Below are positions 1-9,718 of a DNA stretch of 64,000 bases, piece by piece. Both the position numbers and the translations under genes were made by a program. The DNA comes from Thorsellia kenyensis. GTDB lineage: Bacteria; Pseudomonadota; Gammaproteobacteria; Enterobacterales; Thorselliaceae. Under the pieces are notes generated by a model. It made no database searches. It worked only from the letters and a program-made list of their open reading frames with translations, and was not told where the DNA came from. The stretch spans positions 186,001 through 250,000 of the forward strand of contig NZ_JBHLXE010000108.1 of NCBI RefSeq assembly GCF_042432445.1, given 5' to 3'. Each line of letters starts with the position of its first letter. Within the stretch, counting starts at the first letter, position 1.

Positions 1-846
1 AAAATTTTTTGAAATTTAGCTGTTTTACAATCGAATGAATTTATTTTATCTAATTGATTTATAGTTTAAATTATTTTTTTTAGTGTGATAGACAAAATTT
101 AACTCCTGAAATGCATGAGTGTTATTAATCCATCTCTATTGGTTGATGTATTTGTAAATGATAGGAGTTTTTATTCATTTTCCAATTCTATTATTCTTAA
201 TTTTTTATTGTATGGCATTTTTCATTTTACTTTGAAGTTATTTGTCATTGGACAATCGGATAAATCTTTATTACTGAATGTGGATACTTAAGGCAACAGG
301 GGCTTTGATTTGCCGATATCTGTTGTCTGATAAATAAAAATACATTTGTCATAAAACGGCACCTTATAAAAGCAAATGCTGCCCATAAATTATTTAACTG
401 CATAGGGTATAAAAATAGTTATATTAAATATTGGGTCTTAATTTATCGCTCATTATTTTGAAGCGTTAAATCATCCCAATTGAAAAAATCATGTTAATTT
501 AATTGACACATTCTACGTTTAAAAACAGGATATACTTAATGGAAATTAAGCTGCAGATTTAGGCATTACTAAACACCCACTCAATAGGCATCGGTAAAAT
601 ATCAGCACCTGCAACTTGAAGTAACTTCAGTATATAATTAATTATTCCTATTTTAAAAAGATCTCTAATGTCATGAGCTGATCGAAATGCAGGTTGATAA
701 TTGTGGTTCAATATGTCTACCCCATCTTATGACTATTTTTAACATTTTAAAAATTACTATCAATTTCGATCAAGCTGACATTTTATGGTAATATAGTTTG
801 AATTATTTATAGAAATTATAGACGTATTTTTAATTTTGGAAGGCTA
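1..846. other. Gene-free region upstream of parC
   Basis: No convincing coding frame on either strand; the stretch is very AT-rich with stops in all frames. parE, the usual partner of parC, is not here. A weak inverted repeat (AACTCCT at 101-107 and AGGAGTT at 163-169) is too widely spaced to call a terminator. The parC promoter should lie in the last 100 bases but I cannot name clear -35/-10 boxes. Confidence 0.6.
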
Positions 847-3159
847 ATGACTGATTTAATAAAAGACGATAACAATTCGAACGATGAATTGTCTAAGCAA
901 GTAACAATTACGGATGAAGGTATAGAAAAATTACCTCTATCAATATTTACTGAAAATGCATATTTGAATTATTCAATGTACGTTATTATGGATAGAGCAT
1001 TACCATTTATAGGTGATGGACTCAAACCCGTACAGAGACGAATTATTTATGCAATGTCGGAATTGGGTTTAAATGCTACCGCAAAATATAAAAAATCAGC
1101 GAGGACAGTTGGTGATGTGTTAGGGAAATATCATCCTCATGGTGATAGTGCGTGTTACGAAGCCATGGTTTTAATGGCTCAACCCTTTTCTTACCGCTAT
1201 ACTTTGGTTGATGGTCAAGGTAACTGGGGAGCTCCAGATGATCCTAAATCCTTTGCGGCCATGCGTTATACAGAATCTAGATTATCAAAATATGCTGACT
1301 TATTACTTAGTGAACTAGGTCAAGGAACTGTTGATTGGCAACCTAATTTTGATGGTTCATTAGATGAACCTAAAACATTACCTGCACGCTTACCTAATCT
1401 TTTACTCAATGGGACGACAGGAATTGCGGTAGGTATGGCAACTGATATTCCTCCTCATAACCTGAAAGAAGTCGCATTAGCTGCAATCCATCTTCTCGAC
1501 AATCCTGATGCGTCCCTTGAAAAAATACTGACTTTCATACAAGCTCCTGACTATCCTACTGATGCTGAGATTATTACTGCAAAAGAAGATATTCTAAAAA
1601 TGTATGAGTCTGGAAAAGGGTCTCTTCGACTTAGAGCTAAATGGCAAAAAGAAGATGGTTGTGCAGTAATCACTGCTTTGCCTCATCAAGTTTCAGGTAG
1701 TAAAGTTTTAGAGCAGATCGCAGCTCAGATGAATGCTAAAAAACTCCCCCTAGTGGAAGATCTTCGAGATGAATCTGATCATGAAAATCCTACAAGGTTA
1801 GTCATTGTCCCGAGATCTAATCGTGTTGATTTAGATAACGTGATGAGTCATTTATTTGCTACAACAGATTTAGAAAAAAGTTATCGAATTAATATGAATG
1901 TGATAGGGCTCGATCAACGCCCTGCTGTAAAAGGATTAATAACCATTTTAAATGAGTGGTTAGTCTTCAGACGCGAAACAGTAAGAAATCGCCTAAACCA
2001 TCGTTTGGATAAGGTCTCACAGAGATTACATATTTTAGAAGCGCTATTAATTGCTTTTTTAAATATTGATGAAGTCATCCAAATTATTAGAACAGAAGAT
2101 GAGCCTAAAGAAGTACTGATGTCCCGTTTTTCATTAAGTGAAAAGCAAGCTGAAGCAATTTTAGAAATTCGCTTGAGACATTTAATGAAGCTCGAAGAAA
2201 TTAAAATTAGAGCGGAGCAATCTGAATTAGAGAAAGAAAGAGATGAATTGCTTCGCATTTTAGGCAGTGAAAGAGAACTCAGCTTACTCATAAAAAGTGA
2301 ATTACAAGCTGACAGCAAAAAATATGGTGATGACAGAAGATCATTTATCGTACAAAGAGAGGAAGCTAAAGCACTGAGTGAAACTGACATTACTCCTGTA
2401 GAATCGGTAACGGTTATTTTATCCCAAATGGGATGGATAAGATGTGCTAAGAGCCACGACATAGATGCATCAAGTTTAAGTTATAAATCTGGTGACAGTT
2501 TTATGGCTTCTGCTAAGGGTCGCAGTAATCAGCCTGTCGTTTTACTAGATAGTACTGGACGAAGCTATGCATTAGATGCAAATAATTTACCCTCCGCAAG
2601 AGGACAAGGTGAACCGATTACAGGCAAGATTAATTTAGCACCTGGCGCCAAAATAGAACAGATATTAATGGCAACAGAATCACAAAAATTTGTTGTGGCC
2701 TCGGATGCTGGATATGGTTTTATTTGTCAATTTAATGATTTTGTCACTAAAACAAAAGCAGGAAAGCATTTAATTAGCCTTCCACCCAACGCAAATGTGC
2801 TTAAACCTTTGATGATAACAGACGACACAATGCAGCTGTTAGCTATCACTAAACAAGGTCGAATGTTATTTTTTCCGGTTACTCAGTTACCAGAGCTTGC
2901 AAAAGGAAAGGGCAATCAAATTATTAGCATTAATTCAAAAACTGCGCAAAATGGCGAGGATCTTCTGACTCACCTGTACCTTATTCCTCAAGGAACGGAA
3001 ATAACTTTCCATATTGGTAAAAGAAAGATTATTATGCGCCAAGAAGATTTAATAAAATATCAATCAGATAGAGGAAAAAAAGGTATTCCATTGCCTAGAG
3101 GAGTTCACCCCTTTCAACAAATTGAGCTGCATTTTCCCACAATCACAGATACGCCTTAA
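847..3159 (+). CDS. parC: DNA topoisomerase IV subunit A
   Basis: ParC is the DNA-cleaving subunit of topoisomerase IV and with ParE unlinks replicated chromosomes. The breakage-reunion domain fills the first ~500 residues: catalytic Tyr141 sits in AMRYTESRL, followed by GTTGIAVGM. The quinolone-determining stretch HPHGDSACYE keeps Ser101 and Glu105, equivalent to E. coli Ser80/Glu84, so classical resistance changes are absent. The C-terminal part is the beta-pinwheel DNA-wrapping domain. At 770 residues it is slightly longer than E. coli ParC (752) because of an acidic N-terminal extension; the next Met (44) is too late to be the start. GGAAGG lies just before the ATG. It heads a parC-plsC-ftsP order shared with E. 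coli. GyrA is excluded by the adjacency and ParC-type sequence. Confidence 0.95.
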   Translation: MTDLIKDDNNSNDELSKQVTITDEGIEKLPLSIFTENAYLNYSMYVIMDRALPFIGDGLKPVQRRIIYAMSELGLNATAKYKKSARTVGDVLGKYHPHGDSACYEAMVLMAQPFSYRYTLVDGQGNWGAPDDPKSFAAMRYTESRLSKYADLLLSELGQGTVDWQPNFDGSLDEPKTLPARLPNLLLNGTTGIAVGMATDIPPHNLKEVALAAIHLLDNPDASLEKILTFIQAPDYPTDAEIITAKEDILKMYESGKGSLRLRAKWQKEDGCAVITALPHQVSGSKVLEQIAAQMNAKKLPLVEDLRDESDHENPTRLVIVPRSNRVDLDNVMSHLFATTDLEKSYRINMNVIGLDQRPAVKGLITILNEWLVFRRETVRNRLNHRLDKVSQRLHILEALLIAFLNIDEVIQIIRTEDEPKEVLMSRFSLSEKQAEAILEIRLRHLMKLEEIKIRAEQSELEKERDELLRILGSERELSLLIKSELQADSKKYGDDRRSFIVQREEAKALSETDITPVESVTVILSQMGWIRCAKSHDIDASSLSYKSGDSFMASAKGRSNQPVVLLDSTGRSYALDANNLPSARGQGEPITGKINLAPGAKIEQILMATESQKFVVASDAGYGFICQFNDFVTKTKAGKHLISLPPNANVLKPLMITDDTMQLLAITKQGRMLFFPVTQLPELAKGKGNQIISINSKTAQNGEDLLTHLYLIPQGTEITFHIGKRKIIMRQEDLIKYQSDRGKKGIPLPRGVHPFQQIELHFPTITDTP

Positions 3160-3179
3160 TATTAATAGGATAATAAATT

Positions 3180-3941
3180 ATGTTATCAGTCATTAGAATC
3201 TTTTTAACTGTATTGTTTACTGCTGTTGTTTGTTCTGTCGGCTTAATTATTTGTTTATTTAAGCCAAAAGACTTAAATCATGTTTACAGAGTCGCTCGTT
3301 TTTTTAGATTTCTCGCTCCTCTATATGGAATTAAAGTCATTTTGAGATATGAAGATAGATCTACAGTCCCAGAACAGGCTATTTATATTACAAATCATCA
3401 AAATAATTTAGATTTAGTGACTGCAGCAGGCATTGTTTCTCCTAAAACAGTAACTGTAGGTAAAAAAAGTCTAAAATGGATACCCATTTGGGGTCAACTG
3501 TATTGGTTATCAGGAAACATTTTAATTGACCGAGAAAATCAAAAAAAAGCAATACAAACGATGAATCATGTGGTAGATGAAATTAAACAGAAAGGTGTGT
3601 CAATATGGATGTTTCCTGAAGGCACTAGGAGCAGAGGTAGAGGGTTATTACCTTTTAAAGCCGGCGCCTTTCATTCTGCTATTGGAGCTAATGTACCTAT
3701 TGTTCCCATCTGCGTATCAAATATCACCGGAAGTAAAGTGAATTTAAATCGTTGGAATAATGGCTACGTGATTGTAGAGATGTTAAAACCTATTGATGTA
3801 ACACCTTATATCGAAGAACAAAACTCAAGAAAAGCAGCAAGAGATCTCTCACAATTGGCTTTTGACATAATGAAAAAACGTATTGAAGAACTTGACAAAG
3901 AAGTATTGGAGATAGAAGCCTCAATTGAGCAAAAGCGTTAA
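3180..3941 (+). CDS. plsC: 1-acyl-sn-glycerol-3-phosphate acyltransferase
   Basis: PlsC transfers an acyl chain to the sn-2 position of lysophosphatidic acid, making phosphatidic acid at the inner membrane. The catalytic HX4D motif is His73...Asp78 in NHQNNLD, and the glycerol-phosphate-binding FPEGTRS motif is at 145-151. A hydrophobic N-terminal segment (about residues 5-27) anchors the protein. Length 253 compared with 245 in E. coli. The gene starts 20 bases after parC, with AGGA upstream of the ATG, so the two are probably co-transcribed. Confidence 0.95.
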   Translation: MLSVIRIFLTVLFTAVVCSVGLIICLFKPKDLNHVYRVARFFRFLAPLYGIKVILRYEDRSTVPEQAIYITNHQNNLDLVTAAGIVSPKTVTVGKKSLKWIPIWGQLYWLSGNILIDRENQKKAIQTMNHVVDEIKQKGVSIWMFPEGTRSRGRGLLPFKAGAFHSAIGANVPIVPICVSNITGSKVNLNRWNNGYVIVEMLKPIDVTPYIEEQNSRKAARDLSQLAFDIMKKRIEELDKEVLEIEASIEQKR

Positions 3942-3957
3942 AACCGTAAGGACAAGT

Positions 3958-5385
3958 ATGAATAAAAGTGTTTCTCGCCGAGATTTTATAAAAACGAGCT
4001 TGATAGGTTCTGCAGGATTGGTTTTAAGTTCGAATTTAAAGGCTAAGTCACCGACTGTGACCTCTTCGACGTTACCTATTCCTCCATTAGCTGAGTCTAA
4101 AAGAGGTCAAGCAATTTTCTTGACTGCTCAAAAATGCCAATGGAATTTTACTGCTGGGGTTAAATCAACGGTTTTAGGCTTTAATGGACTACACTTAGGC
4201 CCAACAATACGTGTTCGAAACGGTGATAATGTCAAAGTAATTTATTCAAATCGGTTAGCGGAAACAATTTCTGTAAATATCCAAGGCCTTCATTTACCTT
4301 CCTCTTTAATGGGTGGATATCATCATCCCATAGGACCTAATCAATCTTGGTCTCCAGTTTTACCCATAAGACAATATTATTCTAATTGCTACTATCATGC
4401 CGCAATACCCAAGGGGCAAAGTGAAAAAACTTATCTAGGATTAACGGGTCTTTGGCTCATAGAGGATGAACACAGTAGCAAAATGGATTTACCCAAACAG
4501 TATGGAGTGGATGATATCCCCTTGCTTATTCAAGATGTAAGACTTGAAAATGATGGGCAGCTAGTTTTTAAAGCTAACAGTAATGAGGGATTTTTAGGTA
4601 ATCAATTATCTGTAAATGGTGCGATAAGCCCGACTCTTAATGTTCCTAGGCAAATGATTCGTTTTAGATTATACAATCATGCGAATAGCCGTCAACTACA
4701 AATCAAACTGTCATCACAATCTCTTTTTTACGTTATCAGCAATGAACAAGGCTTTTTAGCTAAACCTATTTTAGTTCCTAGCTTATCGTTGTCACCAGGT
4801 CAACGAATTGAAATTATTATTGATATGGCAAATGAAGAAACTGTCAATATCGAAGCTGGTCAAGCATTAAGCTTCTGGGATAAAACGAAGCAACTATTTG
4901 AATCCAGTGATGCACTTTTATCAAACATTTTACTCACCCTTCAACCTATAGGTGATAAGCCTTTAATTAAAGAAAAACTACCCATCACTCTTGTTGAAAA
5001 TCCAGTTGTGGCAGGGGATTACATTAAAACTAGGGAATTAAGTTTAGACAACGATCCTCCCGGAATTAATCTTTCTTCTTGGGATCCTAAACGTATTGAT
5101 ACTTATGCTAAATTAGGTACCTGGGAAAAATGGACCATCAAAGCTAAATTTCCTCAATCTTTTAGCTTACAAGGTGCTGTTTTTTTGATCAAGTCCGTTA
5201 ATGGTGCCCCACCCTTACCTGAAAATAGAGGATTATGCGATACAGTTTGGATAGACGGTACCGTTGAACTTTTGATTTATTTTACACACGTGTCTTCACC
5301 TCAAATTCCTTTTGTATATGGTAGTAGAAATTTAACACTTCAAGACGCTGGCGCCTTAGCTCAATTAGTTGTGGAGCCAAGGTAA
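3958..5385 (+). CDS. ftsP: Cell division protein FtsP (SufI), Tat-exported cupredoxin-fold protein
   Basis: FtsP/SufI is a periplasmic multicopper-oxidase-like protein that stabilises the divisome under stress and does not bind copper. The N-terminus carries a twin-arginine signal, SRRDFIK at residues 6-12, followed by a hydrophobic stretch. Cupredoxin-like segments include LGPTIRVRNGDNV. A frame open from a TTG at 3925 overlaps plsC, but I start at ATG 3958 because TAAGGA (3947-3952) precedes it and the Tat motif then sits at the expected position; this gives 475 residues (E. coli 470). The parC-plsC-ftsP order matches E. coli and supports the assignment. Confidence 0.9.
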   Translation: MNKSVSRRDFIKTSLIGSAGLVLSSNLKAKSPTVTSSTLPIPPLAESKRGQAIFLTAQKCQWNFTAGVKSTVLGFNGLHLGPTIRVRNGDNVKVIYSNRLAETISVNIQGLHLPSSLMGGYHHPIGPNQSWSPVLPIRQYYSNCYYHAAIPKGQSEKTYLGLTGLWLIEDEHSSKMDLPKQYGVDDIPLLIQDVRLENDGQLVFKANSNEGFLGNQLSVNGAISPTLNVPRQMIRFRLYNHANSRQLQIKLSSQSLFYVISNEQGFLAKPILVPSLSLSPGQRIEIIIDMANEETVNIEAGQALSFWDKTKQLFESSDALLSNILLTLQPIGDKPLIKEKLPITLVENPVVAGDYIKTRELSLDNDPPGINLSSWDPKRIDTYAKLGTWEKWTIKAKFPQSFSLQGAVFLIKSVNGAPPLPENRGLCDTVWIDGTVELLIYFTHVSSPQIPFVYGSRNLTLQDAGALAQLVVEPR

Positions 5386-5450
5386 AAAAACTTGAGTAAT
5401 ATAATTATTGTGAATTTCAAGCTAAATTTTTTTATTTCAGGTATTTTTTG

Positions 5451-6977
5451 ATGCAAATAGACTCTAGTCATATAGGCGTATTAGCTCTGATTGCTCTCAT
5501 TTTGTTTATTTTAGCAGGAGCGACTGTTTTTTTAGTGATTAGCTTGGTCCGTTTAAAAGTTAATTATCAAAATGAATTATATGAAAATGAGAAATTGACT
5601 GAACTTTTAGATGTTGAACAATCTCAAAATACTAGGCTTGCAGAAGAAATAAGGATTCTTAAAGAGCAACTGGAAGAAAGAAAGAAAATCATTGATGTGT
5701 TAAAAGAAAAAGGATTTGAAGAAAGTTTATTGCATGAGCAAAAATTGGCTGTTTTAAAGCAAGAAAATTCACAGCTATGCAATGACAAAGAATCTATACA
5801 AAAAGAGTGGGAATTATTCAAAGAAACGACTTCGGAAAAAATCCAATTCTTGCAACAGACTGAAACACGTCTAATTCATCAATTCGAAAATTTAAGCCAG
5901 AGAATGATAACGCATTCTCAAGATACTTTATCTCAGCATAATCATCAAAATCTGACCTCACTATTATCACCACTTAAGGCTCAAATCGATCTATTTAATC
6001 AACAACTGAATGAACGTTTAACAGATGAATCAAAAGAACGCTTTGCACTAAAATATGAGATAACACAGCTTTATGGCCTCAATCAGAGATTAGCTGAAGA
6101 AGCGTTAAATCTCACTAATGCACTTAAAAATAATAATAAAATCCAAGGGAATTGGGGCGAAATGATTTTAATGAACTTATTAGAATCCGTTGGATTCATT
6201 AAAGGAAGAGAATATACGATTCAAAGTTCGTTTGAAAATGATGAAAAAAAACGTTTGATTCCCGATGTGATTGTTCATTTGCCTGAGAATAAACAAGTCA
6301 TTATCGATTCTAAAGTTTCTTTGGTTGCTTTTGAAAATTATTATCACGCTAAAGATAGACAAGAGAGTGATGCAGCCATCAAAAGCCTTATCAATTCTAT
6401 CAGAACTCACATGAAAGGATTGAGCGATAAACAATACCAAAAGTTAAAAGGTTTAAATACCTTAGAATATGTACTCATGTTTGTGCCGATAGAAGCAGCT
6501 TTCATTCTAGCCGTTGGAGAAGCAGATAATCTATTGGCAGAAGCACAAAAACTAAATATCATGCTAGTTAGTCCTAGTACCTTGTTTGTCGCTCTTAGAA
6601 CAATTCAACAATTATGGCGAAGCGAATATAAAAATCAAAATGCTACACAGATCGCATTAAAAGCCTCAAAGCTTTATGATAAATTCAGACTTTTTTTGGA
6701 AGATTTTCAATCAGTTGGTTTACATATACAAAGAGTAGATCAGAGCTATCAGAATGCGTTTAATAAACTAAGCCAGGGAAAAGGTAACTTAATACAGCAT
6801 ATTGAAGGATTTAGAACTCTAGGAGTAGATGTTAAAAAACCTATTGATAATATTTTGGTTGAAACGAGTACAACATTAACTGACGAGTTATCGCCAGATG
6901 AGACTGTTACTTCTTTGCCTTCTGACACAAATAATGTGAAACAATCATTTTGGGACTTAGAAGACAAAATTTTTTAA
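5451..6977 (+). CDS. rmuC: RmuC family DNA recombination protein
   Basis: RmuC limits inversions at short inverted repeats and has a nuclease-like core. One N-terminal membrane segment (about residues 8-34) is followed by a long charged coiled coil (about 35-200), then the RmuC domain beginning near GNWGEM. A PD-(D/E)xK-like pattern is visible: Pro271-Asp272, then Asp286-Ser-Lys288 in IIDSKVS. An ATG at 5451 directly follows an in-frame TTG at 5448; I prefer the ATG, which has CAGGT eight bases upstream. The C-terminal ~50 residues are acidic and variable. In E. coli rmuC lies elsewhere, so its position behind ftsP is a local arrangement. Confidence 0.9.
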   Translation: MQIDSSHIGVLALIALILFILAGATVFLVISLVRLKVNYQNELYENEKLTELLDVEQSQNTRLAEEIRILKEQLEERKKIIDVLKEKGFEESLLHEQKLAVLKQENSQLCNDKESIQKEWELFKETTSEKIQFLQQTETRLIHQFENLSQRMITHSQDTLSQHNHQNLTSLLSPLKAQIDLFNQQLNERLTDESKERFALKYEITQLYGLNQRLAEEALNLTNALKNNNKIQGNWGEMILMNLLESVGFIKGREYTIQSSFENDEKKRLIPDVIVHLPENKQVIIDSKVSLVAFENYYHAKDRQESDAAIKSLINSIRTHMKGLSDKQYQKLKGLNTLEYVLMFVPIEAAFILAVGEADNLLAEAQKLNIMLVSPSTLFVALRTIQQLWRSEYKNQNATQIALKASKLYDKFRLFLEDFQSVGLHIQRVDQSYQNAFNKLSQGKGNLIQHIEGFRTLGVDVKKPIDNILVETSTTLTDELSPDETVTSLPSDTNNVKQSFWDLEDKIF

Positions 6978-7224
6978 CTCATTTTACTTAAATTAAATAA
7001 AAATTGAGTGATTATCTGCGGAGATTTTCTATTTTGACTCTGTTCTTGCGCAGAAAAGATAACTTTTTTGCATAAAAGACTTTTGCAGATTGTATCTTAT
7101 TTTGATTCGTGTTTTAATTTCTGTGAGTAACAAATAAAGCAATTGATGTTTTAAGAATTCCTTTAAATTATGATATTCATCCTATAATTATTCAGTATAT
7201 AACAATTACGATGAGGAGATACAA

Positions 7225-8331
7225 ATGAAAAAAGTTGGCTTTGTAGGTTGGCGTGGCATGGTAGGTTCTGTTTTGATGGATAGGATGATCCAAGAAAAAG
7301 ATTTTTCGTTAATTCAATCTACATTTTTTACAACTTCTCAAGCCGGACAAGCGGCCCCGAATTTTTCAGGGAGTAGCTCAGGATTATTGGAAGATGCTAA
7401 TAATATTGAAGCATTAAAAGCTCAAGACATTATTATCACTTGTCAGGGGGGAGATTATACTAGTGAAATTTACCCTAAATTAAGGGCTGCAGGTTGGCAA
7501 GGCTATTGGATTGATGCAGCATCAACTTTGAGAATGAAGGATGATAGTATTATTATACTTGATCCTGTGAACCAAAAAGTTATTGAACAGGGCATTGACC
7601 AAGGTATCAAGACTTTTGCTGGCGGTAATTGTACGGTGAGTCTCATGCTTATGTCTTTAGGTGGATTGTTTACTAATGATTTGGTTGAGTGGGCTAGTGT
7701 GTCTACTTATCAAGCAGCTTCAGGCGGCGGTGCAAAGCATATGCGTGAATTGTTAACTCAAATGGGCTCATTGTATAATGTAGCAAGTTCTGATTTAGCA
7801 AATCCTGCGAGTGCAATACTAGATATTGAGAAAAAAGTGACAAGTTTAATGCGCAGTGGCAGTTTACCAGTTGATAATTTTGGTGTTCCATTAGCTGGCA
7901 GCTTGATTCCTTGGATTGATACTCAGCTCGATAATGGCCAATCAAGGGAGGAGTGGAAAGGACAAGCTGAAACCAATAAAATTTTAGGGACTCAGTCTCT
8001 TATTCCTGTTGATGGATTATGTGTTAGGATTGGGGCTTTAAGATGTCACAGTCAGTCTTTTACACTTAAGCTTAAGCGTGATATTCCATTAGCCGAAATT
8101 GAAAGTTTATTAGCTTCTCATAACCCTTGGGTTAAAGTTGTTCCTAATGACCGACAAATTACTATGCAGGAATTAACTCCTGCAGCAGTTACGGGTACCT
8201 TGTCTACACCGGTGGGACGTCTGCGTAAATTAAATATGGGACCTGAGTATCTATCTGCATTTACCGTTGGGGATCAATTACTATGGGGTGCAGCAGAGCC
8301 ACTAAGAAGAATGTTAAGAATTCTATTATAA
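7225..8331 (+). CDS. asd: Aspartate-semialdehyde dehydrogenase
   Basis: Asd reduces aspartyl phosphate to aspartate semialdehyde with NADPH, the branch point to lysine, diaminopimelate, threonine and methionine. The N-terminal nucleotide-binding loop is VGWRGMVGSV; the catalytic cysteine is Cys136 in GGNCTVS and the catalytic His is His275 in LRCHSQSF, one position off E. coli Cys135/His274. Length 368 (E. coli 367). GAGGAG at 7213-7218 precedes the ATG, and a TATAAT at 7183-7188 is a candidate -10 without a clear -35. The gene stands alone, convergent with dnaJ. Confidence 0.96.
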   Translation: MKKVGFVGWRGMVGSVLMDRMIQEKDFSLIQSTFFTTSQAGQAAPNFSGSSSGLLEDANNIEALKAQDIIITCQGGDYTSEIYPKLRAAGWQGYWIDAASTLRMKDDSIIILDPVNQKVIEQGIDQGIKTFAGGNCTVSLMLMSLGGLFTNDLVEWASVSTYQAASGGGAKHMRELLTQMGSLYNVASSDLANPASAILDIEKKVTSLMRSGSLPVDNFGVPLAGSLIPWIDTQLDNGQSREEWKGQAETNKILGTQSLIPVDGLCVRIGALRCHSQSFTLKLKRDIPLAEIESLLASHNPWVKVVPNDRQITMQELTPAAVTGTLSTPVGRLRKLNMGPEYLSAFTVGDQLLWGAAEPLRRMLRILL

Positions 8332-8370
8332 TATAATAAAATTTAGTAAAAGATTTTTCTTGTTCATAAT

Positions 8371-8397
8371 ATATAAGGGAGCGAAGCTCCCTTATAT
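8371..8397. terminator. Hairpin between convergent asd and dnaJ
   Basis: A perfect 12-bp stem (8371-8382 with 8386-8397) closes a GAA loop. It lies between the 3' ends of asd and dnaJ and could stop transcription from both sides, although neither flank has a long T tract. Confidence 0.7.
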
Positions 8398-8470
8398 AAT
8401 TGTTAGAACATAATATCTTGTCTGCGTACAACCTATATTCTAAAATATTGGTAGTATATTTTTTATCCTA

Positions 8471-9595
8471 TTAGTTTCCTTTCAGATCATCAAAAAATTT
8501 TTTCACCCCGTCGAAGAAACTTTTAGAACGAGGGCTATTATCACATTCTTTATTTTCACCAAAACTTTCACCTAAAGAACGTAATAATTCTTTTTGTTCC
8601 TCATTAAGCTTAACTGGCGTCTCAACAACCACTCTACAAATTAAGTCACCTCTCGCTGCACTTCTATATGATTTAACCCCTTTGTCTCTGAGTCTAAATG
8701 AACGGTGTGTCTGTGTTTCTGCAGGGATTTTTAGTTTTACTCGCCCATCTAAAGTAGGCACTTCAATTTCACCACCTAAAGCAGCCATTGTGAAACTTAT
8801 AGGCACATCACAATATAAATTATTCCCATCACGTTCAAAAATAGGATGGGATTTGACATGAATTTCCACATATAAGTCACCTGAAGGGGCTCCATTAGGC
8901 CCTGCTTCTCCTTCGCCAGACAGACGAATTCTATTACCACTATCAACACCAGCGGGTACAGTCACAGACAAAGTTTTATATTCTTCAACCCGTCCTTCAC
9001 CACGACAACTTGTGCAAGGCTCTTTAATAATTTTTCCTCTACCGCGACAAGTTGGACAGGTTTGTTGAACAGCGAAAAAACCTTGTCTCATTTGAACTTG
9101 CCCTGCTCCACCACAAGTCGTACACGTTGTTGCAGAGGTGCCTGGTTTAGCACCAGATCCATTACAAGGTTTACAGTTTTGCAATGTAGGAATACGAATT
9201 TCTTTTTTTACGCCACCAACAGCTTCTTCAAGCGTAATTTCTAATCCATAGCGCAAATCAGCGCCACGTGCTTGTCTTCTGCCACCACGGCCACCACCAA
9301 AAAGATCTCCAAAAATATCCCCAAACATATCGCCGAAATCACCTTGTGCACCACCTCCCATGCCTCCTTGTTCAAAGGCTGCATGGCCGTATTGATCATA
9401 AGCTGCACGTTTAGAGGAATCGCTGAGTACTTCATAAGCTTCTTTGATTTCTTTAAATAATGCTTCTGATTCTTTATTACCTTGATTTCTATCTGGATGA
9501 TGTTTCATCGCCAAACGCTTATAGGCTTTTTTAATTTCTGCTTCTGTTGCACCGCGAGCTAAGCCTAATAGTTCGTAATAATCTTTCTTTGACAT
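8471..9595 (-). CDS. dnaJ: Chaperone protein DnaJ (Hsp40)
   Basis: DnaJ delivers unfolded clients to DnaK and stimulates its ATPase. The J domain (1-70) carries HPD at 33-35; a Gly/Phe-rich linker follows; four CxxCxGxG-type repeats (CKPCNGSG, CTTCGGAG, CPTCRGRG, CTSCRGEG) bind two zinc ions; the rest is the C-terminal client-binding domain. I start at the MSKKDYYELLG methionine, 14 codons inside the longest open frame, because AAGGAC precedes it and the product (374 residues) then matches E. coli DnaJ (376). It follows dnaK by 123 bases that contain a hairpin. Confidence 0.97.
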   Translation of the reverse strand: MSKKDYYELLGLARGATEAEIKKAYKRLAMKHHPDRNQGNKESEALFKEIKEAYEVLSDSSKRAAYDQYGHAAFEQGGMGGGAQGDFGDMFGDIFGDLFGGGRGGRRQARGADLRYGLEITLEEAVGGVKKEIRIPTLQNCKPCNGSGAKPGTSATTCTTCGGAGQVQMRQGFFAVQQTCPTCRGRGKIIKEPCTSCRGEGRVEEYKTLSVTVPAGVDSGNRIRLSGEGEAGPNGAPSGDLYVEIHVKSHPIFERDGNNLYCDVPISFTMAALGGEIEVPTLDGRVKLKIPAETQTHRSFRLRDKGVKSYRSAARGDLICRVVVETPVKLNEEQKELLRSLGESFGENKECDNSPRSKSFFDGVKKFFDDLKGN

Positions 9596-9623
9596 AAAAA
9601 TAATAGTCCTTTTTGTAAACAAA

Positions 9624-9657
9624 TAAACGGGCGTCAAGTTACCTTAACGCCCGTTTA
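9624..9657 (-). terminator. Hairpin between dnaK and dnaJ
   Basis: TAAACGGGCGT (9624-9634) pairs exactly with ACGCCCGTTTA (9647-9657); AAG and CTT inside the 12-base loop can extend the stem across a mismatch. On the dnaK-dnaJ transcript the hairpin is followed by a T-rich stretch, as in an intrinsic terminator or attenuator. It would reduce dnaJ relative to dnaK or act as a processing site; that role is inferred. Confidence 0.65.
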
Positions 9658-9718
9658 ATCATGACATTGATAAGTAAAACGCATGCCACACGAGACGTGA
9701 AGTCATGTTTTAGTAAAT

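Noticed and set aside
1914..2462. 182-codon minus-strand ORF inside parC
   Set aside because: Antisense shadow of a conserved gene, low-complexity Ser/Leu-rich product, no ribosome-binding site.
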